In this document: positions 23,940-32,220 of the stretch, piece by piece
How the letters are laid out: the number at the start of each line of letters is the position of its first letter
Position numbering within the stretch: position 1 is the stretch's first letter
NCBI RefSeq assembly: GCF_040126175.1
Contig: NZ_CP155828.1
Span: forward strand, 124,001 to 188,000
DNA length: 64,000 nucleotides
Direction of reading: 5' to 3'
DNA from: Candidatus Phytoplasma solani
Lineage (GTDB): Bacteria; Bacillota_I; Bacilli_A; Acholeplasmatales; Acholeplasmataceae
The notes under the pieces: generated by a model
Told to the model about the DNA's origin: nothing
What the model saw: the letters and a program-made list of their open reading frames with translations, nothing else
The model's database searches: none
Translations under genes and position numbers: made by a program

Positions 23940-24908
23940 ATGTTTAAATTAAAAAAAGAGAGTATTTTTTTTAAAATAATTTTATTTATTGGTTTAGGAT
24001 TATTTTTAATTACTAATAGTCATAAAATTATGGCAATTAATGTTGAAGATATTCCCACAAAAACAAATATGCAAATTCACGATATTTTTCTAGAAAAAGT
24101 AGAAGATATATCATATTATGTAATAAATAATAATTATTTTGAATGTTTTACTTCTTTAACTTTAGAATATCCATGCTATAATGGAACAAACACTCAACAT
24201 GAACTTAGTTGGATGATTAAACCACCATATTATTGGATAATCCAACAAAAACCTGTTAAATTATTGTGTGTTGTGTTTGATAAAGGAATTAGAGATAAAA
24301 TGGATGATAAATACACCTTAGAAGATTTGATTCAAATGGGAAATGGCGCTTCAAATATGTATATTTTTTGGTTAAAAAAACCATTAAATTTAAATTCTAA
24401 AATCAATGAAACAAAAAATATAAAAGATATAAATAAACAAATTTATAATCATCTAGAGATAAAATTTCAAAAAAAAGAAATAGGTAAAATAAATAATCAA
24501 TTAAATTTATTGCAAAACCAAAAATCACAATTAGAAAACCAATTATCTTCAAATAAAAAAGATTTAAATAAATTAGAGCATGAAATTAATCAAAAACAGG
24601 CCGAGGTTGAATCAAAAAAGCAACAATTAATCGAGCAAATTAATTTATCAAAAGAAGAAAAAAAACAACTAAATTCAGAAATTAACACTTTAAAAACTGA
24701 TATCAACCAAGAAAAAGTTAATTTTGAAGTTCAATTATCTCTCAAAGAAGAGGAAATCGATCAATTAAAAAATAAATTAAAGTTATTAAAAGCAGAATTA
24801 GAAAACGAAAAAATAAAATATCAAAAAATAATAATAACTTTAGAACAAAAAATAAATACTTATTCAGGAATTTTAGATTCATTATATAAAAAAATTTTTC
24901 ATTTTTAA
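23940..24908 (+). CDS. SVM-type secreted protein with TLEDL domain and coiled coil, 322 aa
   Basis: The signal peptide MFKLKKESIFFKIILFIGLG.. (cut after about IMAIN, residue 34) is SVM-like. Residues 75-147 carry the recurring domain (CYNGTNT, VVFDKGIR, YTLEDLIQMGNGASNMYIF), aligned with the 467-aa protein. Residues 165-320 are a long coiled coil. Ribosome site AAAGCGAG. Probably exported to the host cytoplasm. It is the only SVM gene on the plus strand, between the pseudogene and tra5. Confidence 0.75.
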   Translation: MFKLKKESIFFKIILFIGLGLFLITNSHKIMAINVEDIPTKTNMQIHDIFLEKVEDISYYVINNNYFECFTSLTLEYPCYNGTNTQHELSWMIKPPYYWIIQQKPVKLLCVVFDKGIRDKMDDKYTLEDLIQMGNGASNMYIFWLKKPLNLNSKINETKNIKDINKQIYNHLEIKFQKKEIGKINNQLNLLQNQKSQLENQLSSNKKDLNKLEHEINQKQAEVESKKQQLIEQINLSKEEKKQLNSEINTLKTDINQEKVNFEVQLSLKEEEIDQLKNKLKLLKAELENEKIKYQKIIITLEQKINTYSGILDSLYKKIFHF

Positions 24909-24935
24909 AGAAATAATAAAAATTAGAATTTAAAA

Positions 24936-24962
24936 AATAACTCTAGAGTTATTTTTTTATAA
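24936..24962 (+). terminator. Intrinsic terminator after the SVM gene
   Basis: 20-bp palindrome (AAATAACTCT / AGAGTTATTT) followed by T-run. Confidence 0.75.
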
Positions 24963-25005
24963 TTGACAAACAAATTTACAAAAGAAAATAAATAAACTTC
25001 TTTAA

Positions 25006-25052
25006 AACAACAATAAAATCTTTTTTAGAAGGTTTATTGTTGTTTTTTTTAT
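25006..25052 (+). terminator. Second terminator before tra5
   Basis: Perfect 12-bp stem (AACAACAATAAA / TTTATTGTTGTT), 15-base loop, T-run. It would shield tra5 from outside transcription. Confidence 0.75.
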
Positions 25053-25125
25053 CAATATAAATAACAAATAAAAAGTTTTTTAACAATAGCAACTTAAAAA
25101 TTAAGGATATGTTAAAAAAACAGAA

Positions 25126-26295
25126 ATGAGCTTAGAAATGGAGAAGAAATTAAAATCATATTCTTTGGATACTAAATTAAAGGCTGTTGTTTTAAAACAA
25201 GAAGGGAAAAAATGTAACGAAATTAAAGAAAAATTTAAAATTAAAAACCGTAGTCAAATTTATAAATGGGTTTGGTTATATGAATTATATGGTCCATCTT
25301 ATTTTGACAAAGAACCCAAAGAGGAAGAATCAGAAAATGAAATTAATTTGATTAAAAGAAAAATCAAAAGAAAAGTTAATGCTAGTTTGAAAAAAAATAG
25401 GAATTTTTATTTAGAAATTATTAATGAATATCAAGGTGATATTTCATTGAATCAATTAACTAGATGGTTAAGTATTTCTAAAAATAGTTATTATCGGTGG
25501 ATAGAACAAAGTAGTAATCCTAGGCCGCACAATGACTTAGAAAAAGCCTTATTTCAAATATGTAAACAAAATTCATATATTACTACTGATGGCAAAAGAA
25601 AAAGACGCCTTGGATATCGTGTAGTTCATCAAAAATTAATTGAACTTAAATTTAAAATTAATCCTAAAACTGTTTTAAAAATGATGCATAAATTTGGTTT
25701 GTTATCACAAAGGATTCAACGTAAACATCAATATTATTATGATTTAGCGATTCAAAAAGAATCTAATTTAAAAAATTTAATTAAAAATAATTATCATGCA
25801 ACAATACCTTTTGAAAAATTATGTACCGATATAACCTATATTACTTTTGGGCCTGAAAATAAAAAAATATTTGTTTCAGCAATAATGGATTTACATAACC
25901 GCGAGATTATTGGTTATAATATTTCTAAAGTTGCTGATGTTAATTTTGTGATTGATACTTTGAAATCTATCCCTAAATTAACAAATCCTTGTGTTATGCA
26001 TTGTGATAGAGGAAGTGTTTATACTTCTAAAAGGTATAAAACTAGTTTAAAAGAAAATAATTTGATTGCTAGTTATTCGGCAAAAGGTATGCCAACTGAT
26101 AATGCATGTATGGAATCATTTTGGGCCAACATGAAACGCGAAACCATCCATTATGAAAAGATGCAAAAGTTAAATGAATCACAAATTGAAGAAATCATTA
26201 GTGATTACATTAGTTATTATAATATTTATCGCAAAATAAAAGTATTAAATTATTTATCGCCTTTGGAATATAAAAATAAGTGTTATCAAAAATAA
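25126..26295 (+). CDS. tra5: IS3-family (IS150 group) transposase
   Basis: A 389-residue fused OrfA-OrfB transposase. The N-terminal helix-turn-helix (SLDTKLKAVVLKQEGKK) is followed by a coil, then the integrase core with the DDE triad: D in LCTDITYITF, D in VMHCDRGSVYTS, E in NACMESFWANMKRE, ending in the usual YNIYRKI...LNYLSPLEY. The frame is intact and no frameshift is needed, as is typical for phytoplasma tra5. Tra5 is the presumed mover of PMUs. Its IS ends are not obvious next to the gene. Confidence 0.95.
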   Translation: MSLEMEKKLKSYSLDTKLKAVVLKQEGKKCNEIKEKFKIKNRSQIYKWVWLYELYGPSYFDKEPKEEESENEINLIKRKIKRKVNASLKKNRNFYLEIINEYQGDISLNQLTRWLSISKNSYYRWIEQSSNPRPHNDLEKALFQICKQNSYITTDGKRKRRLGYRVVHQKLIELKFKINPKTVLKMMHKFGLLSQRIQRKHQYYYDLAIQKESNLKNLIKNNYHATIPFEKLCTDITYITFGPENKKIFVSAIMDLHNREIIGYNISKVADVNFVIDTLKSIPKLTNPCVMHCDRGSVYTSKRYKTSLKENNLIASYSAKGMPTDNACMESFWANMKRETIHYEKMQKLNESQIEEIISDYISYYNIYRKIKVLNYLSPLEYKNKCYQK

Positions 26296-26315
26296 TTAAA
26301 ATAATATTGTTTAGC

Positions 26316-26334
26316 GCCCTTCATTAGAAAGGGC
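26316..26334 (+). terminator. Hairpin after tra5
   Basis: 6-bp GC stem (GCCCTT / AAGGGC) with a seven-base loop, about 20 bases after the stop; the T-run is weak. Confidence 0.5.
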
Positions 26335-26406
26335 AATTTGTGTAGGTTTTTTTAAAATGTTATCTCAAAACGTTCTTAAATTAAAAATTCAAATACCCAC
26401 CGGTAC

Positions 26407-26695
26407 CTAATTTATCTTTTCGTTGTTATTGTTATAAATATTAAAATTAATGGAAGTTGCAATTTCGCAATCATCTATTTTAACACCATCGTGATGTCCT
26501 CTCCACGAAAGACGCCTTAATAAATGAAGACACCTTACTCAATAATTTAATAAGAGGGTTGGTAGGAGGGTTGGTAGGAGGGTTGGTAGGAGGGTTGGTA
26601 GGAGGAGGATTGTCAAACTTTGTTTTGATTTCAATATAATTTGTTTTGTTATTAATATGATAATTATTGTTGGGTACCATCATAGAAAATTTCAA
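26407..26695 (-). pseudogene. Decayed tandem copy of the 26664 membrane protein
   Basis: The translated pieces IEIKTKFDN, LIKLLSKV, then after a frameshift WRGHHDGVKIDDCEIATSINF and TAG, line up in order with IEVKTTLKSFDN, IETLL, WFDGVK and MQISTLISL of the 204-aa protein. A 12-bp repeat expansion (Pro-Pro-Thr-Asn units) sits in the middle. There is no signal region. Confidence 0.6.
26554..26601. repeat. 12-bp tandem repeat, four copies
   Basis: Unit GAGGGTTGGTAG four times exactly. Read on the minus strand it would code PPTN repeats, inside the pseudogene. Confidence 0.9.
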
Positions 26696-27278
26696 TACAA
26701 AAACTAATACTGGGCGCTTTTTCTTTTAATAAATTAAAAGCGTTTTCATTTTCTTTTTGTTCTAAAACCTTGTTATCTAACGAAATTAATGTTGAAATTT
26801 GCATTTCTCCTTTTAATGTTGGTTTGTTATTATTATGGTTGTTGTATATTTGTGTTTTTACACCATCAAACCAGGTGTGTTTAGTTGTTAAAGCGCTTGT
26901 TAATAAAGTTTCTATTTGTGTTGTTTCTTCGTTGTTTAATTTTGTTTTAGTTTCTTCAGTTAAAGTTAAAACTGGGTTTTTTAATTCTAAAAGTACACTA
27001 GCGTTATCAAACGATTTTAAAGTTGTTTTAACTTCAATTTGGTCTACGTCATTTGGCATTTTTGTTTGATTAGTAGGAATTAAATTGCCTTGTGTTTGAT
27101 CGGTTTTTACGATTTTTAACAATTCAGTGGGAACACTTAATTTAATAGTAGATGTGTGCTTTTTGCTTAATTTATGCCACATTAAAGCACATATGCCCCC
27201 ACCAATAAATATAATAATTATTAAAATAATAGCTACAAAACTAATAATTATAGTTCTTTTATTCTTTAAACAATTCAT
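26664..27278 (-). CDS. Hypothetical single-pass membrane protein, 204 aa
   Basis: Membrane segment at residues 9-32, followed by about 170 residues rich in Thr, Leu and Asn with alternating strands (DQIEVKTTLKSFDNASVLLEL). ATG 27278 after AAAGGATAAAAA. It ends ...YDGTQQ; the decayed copy at 29525 ends VGVQQ, which supports this stop. Two pseudogene copies nearby show a local family. No domain recognised. Confidence 0.65.
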   Translation of the reverse strand: MNCLKNKRTIIISFVAIILIIIIFIGGGICALMWHKLSKKHTSTIKLSVPTELLKIVKTDQTQGNLIPTNQTKMPNDVDQIEVKTTLKSFDNASVLLELKNPVLTLTEETKTKLNNEETTQIETLLTSALTTKHTWFDGVKTQIYNNHNNNKPTLKGEMQISTLISLDNKVLEQKENENAFNLLKEKAPSISFCIEIFYDGTQQ

Positions 27279-27353
27279 TTTTTATCCTTTACTATTAATT
27301 TTTTTAATTTTATTTTAAAATGATTTTTTTTAGTAATTGTTTTTTTATCACTC

Positions 27354-27377
27354 TGCACTGTTCCAAAACTTTAGACA
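27354..27377. repeat. 24-bp terminal inverted repeat, right copy
   Basis: Begins TGCACTGTTCC and ends TTTAGACA, the exact reverse complement of 21390-21413. AT-rich similarity continues to the right, not to the left, so the body of its element probably lies at higher coordinates. Confidence 0.75.
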
Positions 27378-27552
27378 CTTTTTTATTTTAAAAAACATCA
27401 TTTAAAATGCATAAAATAAAAGGTAAACAACCTATTACAACAGTCCAAATGATAAAAATAGACTGGTTTTATCAACAACACTTCTTATGTTGTGATAAAA
27501 AAATATTGCCAAGTATTCAAATTATCTATAATTGTTTTTTTTACCTTCTTAA

Positions 27553-27708
27553 TTAAGATTTCATTTTTTTATAATGATTACTAAAAAAACCATTTTGCAG
27601 TCTTTTAAAAGCTACTTTATAACTGAACACAATTATAAAGAAAATAATCAAAAAAAATATTTTCAAAATAAATTTAATAATTGTACTTATACTTATATCT
27701 TTGAACAT
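27553..27708 (-). CDS. Small membrane protein, 51 aa
   Basis: Starts MFKDISISTIIKF, with one membrane segment (about residues 9-29) and a basic tail. The start is preceded by TTTGGTGATTTT, a weak site. It lies directly after the 96-aa gene. Confidence 0.4.
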   Translation of the reverse strand: MFKDISISTIIKFILKIFFLIIFFIIVFSYKVAFKRLQNGFFSNHYKKMKS

Positions 27709-27728
27709 AAAATCACCAAACTTTTTAA

Positions 27729-28019
27729 TTAATTTTTAAAAAACATGTGTTTAAAGAATAAAAAGATATAATGCAATACTTTACAAACTAAAAAAAATAT
27801 TGTAGAAACAAAAGGATAACATAACAAACATAACCATAAAGTAAATACTTTAGATACGATTGCTTGATGCTTTTCTAAAACAATATAAAACCAAAAATAT
27901 TTTAAGAAAAAATTATTAACTTCATTAAGACCAGGTATTTTATATATATACAATAAAAAATATTGATCAATCCAATCAATTACCTTTGGTAATAGTAAAA
28001 AAAATTTATTTAAAGTCAT
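27729..28019 (-). CDS. Hypothetical membrane protein, 96 aa
   Basis: Two to three hydrophobic, Phe-rich segments (about residues 15-30, 35-50 and 58-85). Ribosome site AGGTGAATATAA. No family seen; part of a run of small membrane genes right of the element end. Confidence 0.5.
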   Translation of the reverse strand: MTLNKFFLLLPKVIDWIDQYFLLYIYKIPGLNEVNNFFLKYFWFYIVLEKHQAIVSKVFTLWLCLLCYPFVSTIFFLVCKVLHYIFLFFKHMFFKN

Positions 28020-28096
28020 TTATATTCACCTAAGAAATATTTTCATTAATATTTTTTTTATATTTTAAATAAAAAGTTATTTTTTTATAATTAATT

Positions 28097-28448
28097 TTAA
28101 TTTCTAAAACTGTTAGACCATCGATTTATTATTTGCGATATATTTTTAGCTTCTTCTAAGGTTATTTTGCGATTATCAATATTTTTATCCATATTACTTA
28201 GAAATTCTATCATTTCTTTAACCACAATGTTATCTTTAATAAATTTTTTCATCATCATACAACAACACAAAAAAGAAGTAATAGACATTGCCATTAACAA
28301 ATAAAAAGGTGCGTCATAAGAAATGTTTTTATCATATTTGTTCCAACTTAAAATTCCGAATAAAATCGATAACATAAAAAGCAGGAATACCACTTTTTTT
28401 AAATTATTTTTATCTTTACTGTTTTTTTATATTTAATTCATTATTCAT
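28097..28448 (-). pseudogene. Two-pass membrane protein broken or switched at a T7 run
   Basis: The best start is ATG 28448 (AGAGGTAAAAAATA before it), but that frame stops after ten codons. Removing one base from the T7 run at 28422-28428 (A7 on the coding strand) joins it to the long frame, which otherwise has only a GTG (28393) without a ribosome site. The long frame codes two membrane segments and a short helical tail (KITLEEAKNISQII). Either a pseudogene or a slippage-controlled gene. Confidence 0.55.
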
Positions 28449-28557
28449 TATTTTTTACCTCTTTTGTTGTATGTAAATAACAAAAATATTTTTGATACTT
28501 AGTGTTGTTTATACTTAATTTAAGTAAAAATCAAAAGTTTTTAATTTTTTTTATAGT

Positions 28558-28752
28558 TTAGTTTTCATTAAAAATAATTTCTTTAATTTTATAAATATCG
28601 GATTTAAAGATATAATGTTTATATTCTGTTATTTTAGTTGGTTGTTGTGTTTGAAGATTATAGTCTGTTATGAAAGCGATTGTTTCATCTTCAAAACATT
28701 TAATTCTTTGTATTAAAATACCTAAAGTAAGATCAAATATGTCTATTTATCC
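28558..28752 (-). pseudogene. DUF2963-like fragment
   Basis: Open frame without a start: FEDETIAFITDYNLQTQQPTK, then ITEYKHYIFKSDIYKIKEIIF, matching the spacing of DUF2963 repeats (DEYDPQTGxxxK, then TEY). Confidence 0.45.
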
Positions 28753-28777
28753 TAATTGTTCTTTTGAAAGGTATAAC

Positions 28778-28825
28778 CAAGGAAAAATTAGTATTATAAT
28801 ATATTATTTTGATAATTTTTCCTTG
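28778..28825. repeat. 13-bp inverted repeat
   Basis: Perfect arms CAAGGAAAAATTA and TAATTTTTCCTTG with a 22-base AT-rich spacer. No T-run of terminator type; role unknown. The rest of the 28449-28934 gap shows nothing else. Confidence 0.6.
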
Positions 28826-28934
28826 TTGATTGTATATTTTTTTCTTTATGAAAAAAATCACTAAAAAAACCCATTTTTATATTCTTCCTTGTTATTTTTT
28901 TTATATTTCTAAATAATTATATTTTTTATTTTTT

Positions 28935-29333
28935 TTAATATCTTGGTGGATATTGAGGATTTTGTGGTGGATATTGAGGATTTTGTGGTGGATATTGAGG
29001 ATTTTGTGGTGGATAAAGGGGATAGGGTGGGTTTTGCGGGTAAAAAAATTGTTTATCTTTTTTGCCACTAAAACAAATAAAACCAGAAAGAACAATTAAA
29101 GATATATGAATTGCATATATTTTAATCAAGTGTTTTTGATCCCATTTAATTTCTGCTTGTTCCGCTAATTGACGTTTATTTTGGTATTCACTGTCGTTAG
29201 GATTTGCTAAAATTAAATCTGTTAATTCTGGGATATAAGTTTGCTTTATTTGAGAAATCAATCTAATGTATCCCCCTAATAAAATGGGCGTTAAAACTAA
29301 AAAACCGATTACTCGTCCCAAAGAAAATTTCAT
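28935..29333 (-). CDS. Membrane protein with PPQNPQY-repeat tail, 132 aa
   Basis: Two membrane segments (about residues 8-28 and 73-90) flank a charged loop. The C-terminal 38 residues are Pro/Tyr/Gln-rich, with exact heptapeptide repeats PPQNPQY coded by a 21-bp tandem repeat. Ribosome site AAAGGAGTTTAATTAAA. Both termini probably face the same side; the tail looks like a flexible protein-binding arm. Function unknown. Confidence 0.65.
   Translation of the reverse strand: MKFSLGRVIGFLVLTPILLGGYIRLISQIKQTYIPELTDLILANPNDSEYQNKRQLAEQAEIKWDQKHLIKIYAIHISLIVLSGFICFSGKKDKQFFYPQNPPYPLYPPQNPQYPPQNPQYPPQNPQYPPRY
28945..29007. repeat. 21-bp tandem repeat, three copies
   Basis: Unit GGTGGATATTGAGGATTTTGT three times exactly plus a partial fourth, in frame in the 132-aa gene. 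Confidence 0.9.
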
Positions 29334-29524
29334 AATATTTTAATTAAACTCCTTTTTTAGTTTTTATTATATTTTAAATGTTTATTTTATTGTAATAAAT
29401 AACTCAAATGTTTATTAGTTGATAATTATTTTTGAAAATAATATTTTAAATTCTTACTTTGTTTTTATATTTATTTATTATTTCTGAAATTCTTCCAATT
29501 AAAAATTCAACTAGGAATTCAAGA

Positions 29525-29960
29525 CCATGTTATAGAGGTTTGTGACGATCGGTTATCAAACCTTTAATTTGAATATTTTGTTTTGTTTGATTAAAATGAT
29601 AATTATTGTTGCACACCAACATATTCAATTGCAAGTTCAAAGTGCACACCGGGGGAACTTTTTTCTTCAATACTTCTTCATTTTCTTTTTTTATCTAAAA
29701 CATCATTATTTAGCGAAATTTCAGTCTTTACTTTTTACCGTCGGTTTTTGTTTGCAATATATGGAATTTTGTTGCTTTATTGAATAATAAAATGTTTAGT
29801 ATTTAAAGTGGTTTGTAACAAATTAGTAATTGTATTCATTTCATTTTTTTATTTTTTTCTTTCGATATTTGGTTTTAAAGTGGTTGTTTTTTTTATTCTT
29901 TTAAAATATATCAAAAATAAATATTCAACTAGTTTTGTTTAAAAATATTCATCTCAACTA
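29525..29960 (-). pseudogene. Third, decayed copy of the 204-aa membrane protein
   Basis: Minus-strand pieces TNLLQTTLNTKHF, KTEISLNNDVLDKK and ELAIEYVGVQQ then TAA match the order of the 26664 protein (IETLLTSALTTKHTW, MQISTLISLDNKVLEQK, IEIFYDGTQQ), with several stops and shifts between. The flanks 29340-29525 and 29960-30075 show nothing recognisable. Confidence 0.65.
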
Positions 29961-30075
29961 AAGTTATTTATCGTTGTTAAGAGTGTGTGACAAATAACTT
30001 CATTTTAAGCAATAAAGTTTTTTAGTTTATTGTTTTGATGATAAATGAAAGAATTAGAACAATATATAATTATTC

Positions 30076-30945
30076 CTAATCTTTCATATTTGATAAATAA
30101 TTTTGATTAGTTTTTGATATCATATCATTAACAAATGATGTTAATTTTTTTAGAAACTCTTTTTGAACTTCTTTATTATCGAAAAATAATCCAAAAAAAT
30201 GGTCTTTGTCTTTAAGATAAAGTGCATCTAGCAATGTATTTAAATTTTTAGTTTCTTGATTTTCTTTAATAAATTTTTTAACTGTGTCTAATTGTAAAAG
30301 TTTAGCTTCTTGAAAACAAACATTTAATTCTTTATAAAGTCCAGTTCGTTCGCCTTCATCCATTTTTCTATGTTTAAATTCTTCAATCCATTTTTTAATA
30401 TTTGTTATTTCCAATAACTCAAAATAAATTTTAGTATTACTAAATTTTTTTAAGTATGTTTCTTCAGTTTTTGGATTATTTAGCGTTTTGTCTAATTCTT
30501 TTTTAATTTTAATTTTTAAATTTTCAAAAACAGTAAAAATATTTTTTATATCAATAATCTCTGCAATAATTGTTTTTGCATCAGTTAAATATTCTTTATT
30601 TAAATCTTGACATAATTTATCCCATATTTTATAATCTTCATGATCAAAAGAAACTTCATCAGTTTTCTTTTTAATTGTTTTAATCATTTGAGGAATTCTT
30701 TTGTAATTTTCATTTTCTAAATTAACTAGATATTTGATATTTTTATACATTATAGTAATTAATCCCGCTAAAAATAATTCTAATAAAACAAAAAAGATAA
30801 TAAATTGGTATTTCATATCGGAAAAATAACACCAAAAAAACCATAATGTACCACAAAATACTAAAATACTAAAAAATGAAACAATAAAAAACAATTTAAA
30901 ATTTTTATCAGATTTAAATTTATATTTAAAATTTCTACCAAACAT
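30076..30945 (-). CDS. Two-pass membrane protein with helical domain, 289 aa
   Basis: ATG 30945 is chosen (AAGGAGATTGATTATA before it); a TTG three codons upstream is too near that site. Two hydrophobic segments (about residues 18-40 and 46-66) precede a roughly 220-residue charged, helical domain, probably cytoplasmic. No motif is recognised. It forms a pair with the 132-aa gene upstream. Confidence 0.6.
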   Translation of the reverse strand: MFGRNFKYKFKSDKNFKLFFIVSFFSILVFCGTLWFFWCYFSDMKYQFIIFFVLLELFLAGLITIMYKNIKYLVNLENENYKRIPQMIKTIKKKTDEVSFDHEDYKIWDKLCQDLNKEYLTDAKTIIAEIIDIKNIFTVFENLKIKIKKELDKTLNNPKTEETYLKKFSNTKIYFELLEITNIKKWIEEFKHRKMDEGERTGLYKELNVCFQEAKLLQLDTVKKFIKENQETKNLNTLLDALYLKDKDHFFGLFFDNKEVQKEFLKKLTSFVNDMISKTNQNYLSNMKD

Positions 30946-31016
30946 TATAATCAATCTCCTTGTTTTTTATAATATATGATTAAAAAAATTACTATTTTAA
31001 AAATAAAATAAAAAAA

Positions 31017-31415
31017 TTAAGATTCTTTATTGGATTTTTTAAAGATGCAGTTTATAACTTGAATATTATAGATAAGAACAAAAACTATATATCCTACAAA
31101 ACCCCATCTATAAAATAAGACATAATTATTGCATAATTCAAGATTGTTAGTATAAGTAATTTTTTTAAAGAAAAAATCATAAAAAACAGAAGAATTAGTT
31201 AATATATTTTCATCAATAAACCTTGTAGATAACAAAATATTGATAGTTTCATGACATAAAAAAATCGTGATAAAAAATAATAATGGGGTAATAAAAAAAT
31301 TTAATAATAATAATTTTACTACAGGTAAAAGGATAACATTGTTTTGTGGTTCAGCTATTTTTTTGCTAATTGGTTTTTTTCTAGGAGAAGTTTTTACATT
31401 TGCACTTTCAGCCAT
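31017..31415 (-). CDS. Hypothetical membrane protein, 132 aa
   Basis: A basic N-terminus (MAESANVKTSPRKKPISKK) is followed by two hydrophobic segments (about residues 27-52 and 100-123) with a loop between. Ribosome site AAAGGAAAAAAAT. Its promoter at 31494 lies in a sequence repeated upstream of the 56856 gene. Confidence 0.6.
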   Translation of the reverse strand: MAESANVKTSPRKKPISKKIAEPQNNVILLPVVKLLLLNFFITPLLFFITIFLCHETINILLSTRFIDENILTNSSVFYDFFFKKITYTNNLELCNNYVLFYRWGFVGYIVFVLIYNIQVINCIFKKSNKES

Positions 31416-31493
31416 ATTTTTTTCCTTTCTTTTTTTATATTTTTCTAATTAAAATTAATAGTAATTTGAGAAAAATAATCACTATTAGTTTTA

Positions 31494-31522
31494 ATTATAC
31501 ACCAAAAAAAATAAAAAGACAA
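31494..31522 (-). promoter_or_regulatory. Promoter of the 31017/30076 unit
   Basis: -35 TTGTCT (31517-31522), 17-base T-rich spacer, -10 TATAAT (31494-31499). Part of a roughly 70-base sequence repeated at 57992-58060. Confidence 0.7.
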
Positions 31523-31563
31523 GTTTAATGCTCAGAAAAATTAATTTACTAAAACTTTTACTT
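31494..31563. repeat. Shared intergenic element, copy 1
   Basis: ACAAGTTTAA, CTCAGAAAAATTAATTTACT and TTTTTACTT-like blocks recur in order at 57992-58060, upstream of another exported-protein gene. Only the A-run length and a few bases differ. Confidence 0.75.
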
Positions 31564-31729
31564 ATTTTTTATTTTTTTATTTTTTCCAATTAATAAAAAA
31601 ATATAACCAAATGAACTAAATTTTTTTATTAATAACAGTTTTACATGATTGCAACTTTTTTTAAAATCTCTTATATCAAATAAAAAGAAAATCCATTATT
31701 TACAAAAGTTATAAAAATAGATAAAAGGG

Positions 31730-31758
31730 TTGTTTTTTTATGCTTTTAAAAGTATAAT
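31730..31758 (+). promoter_or_regulatory. Likely promoter of the DEAD-box helicase gene
   Basis: -35 TTGTTT (31730-31735), exactly 17 bases, -10 TATAAT (31753-31758). This leaves a leader of about 450 bases before the ATG at 32221. Confidence 0.65.
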
Positions 31759-31764
31759 ATAAGA

Positions 31765-32220
31765 GATACAGTAAAAATTTATGAAATGTTAAAATCAAAA
31801 AAACTATTATAAAAATAATATAACTATTCTATTTTTTTGAAGTTATTTTATAAATTCAAAACAAATGATGTTTCGATGAAAATAAGTGTTTTATTCAATA
31901 TTGAATAATAAAATAAGACTTTTAAAAAAACTTAAAAAATATTTTTTATTCAATTGGTGAAAACTTTTTTTGCTTGTTTGATGAAAACAACTATTTTAAT
32001 TTTCAAAAAGTTTAAAAAACAATAGTTTGAAAATAATTCTTTCTTGTTTGGATATCTTTTAAAATAAACTAACAGATAACAACCAAGGTCTTATCTTACA
32101 ATTCAACCTTCTTCCAACAATCTTTAAAAGTATTCAGAAGTGTTTGTGTAAAAACATTTTATATTTTTTACTTGTATAAATTTATTTTAAATATCAACAA
32201 AAGAAAGAAATGAGGAAATT
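31765..32220 (+). other. Long AT-rich leader with an 18-bp palindrome
   Basis: No gene is seen. A perfect palindrome (TTATTCAAT / ATTGAATAA) lies at 31891-31908. The stretch may be an untranslated leader of the helicase mRNA. I recognise no known riboswitch. Confidence 0.4.

Noticed and set aside
26480-26695. 71-codon PPTN-repeat frame as a real gene
   Set aside because: Its start lies inside the 204-aa gene without a ribosome site, and the sequence lines up with a decayed copy of that gene.
28670-28864. Plus-strand 64-codon frame
   Set aside because: It opposes a DUF2963-like relic and crosses the 13-bp inverted repeat; no ribosome site.
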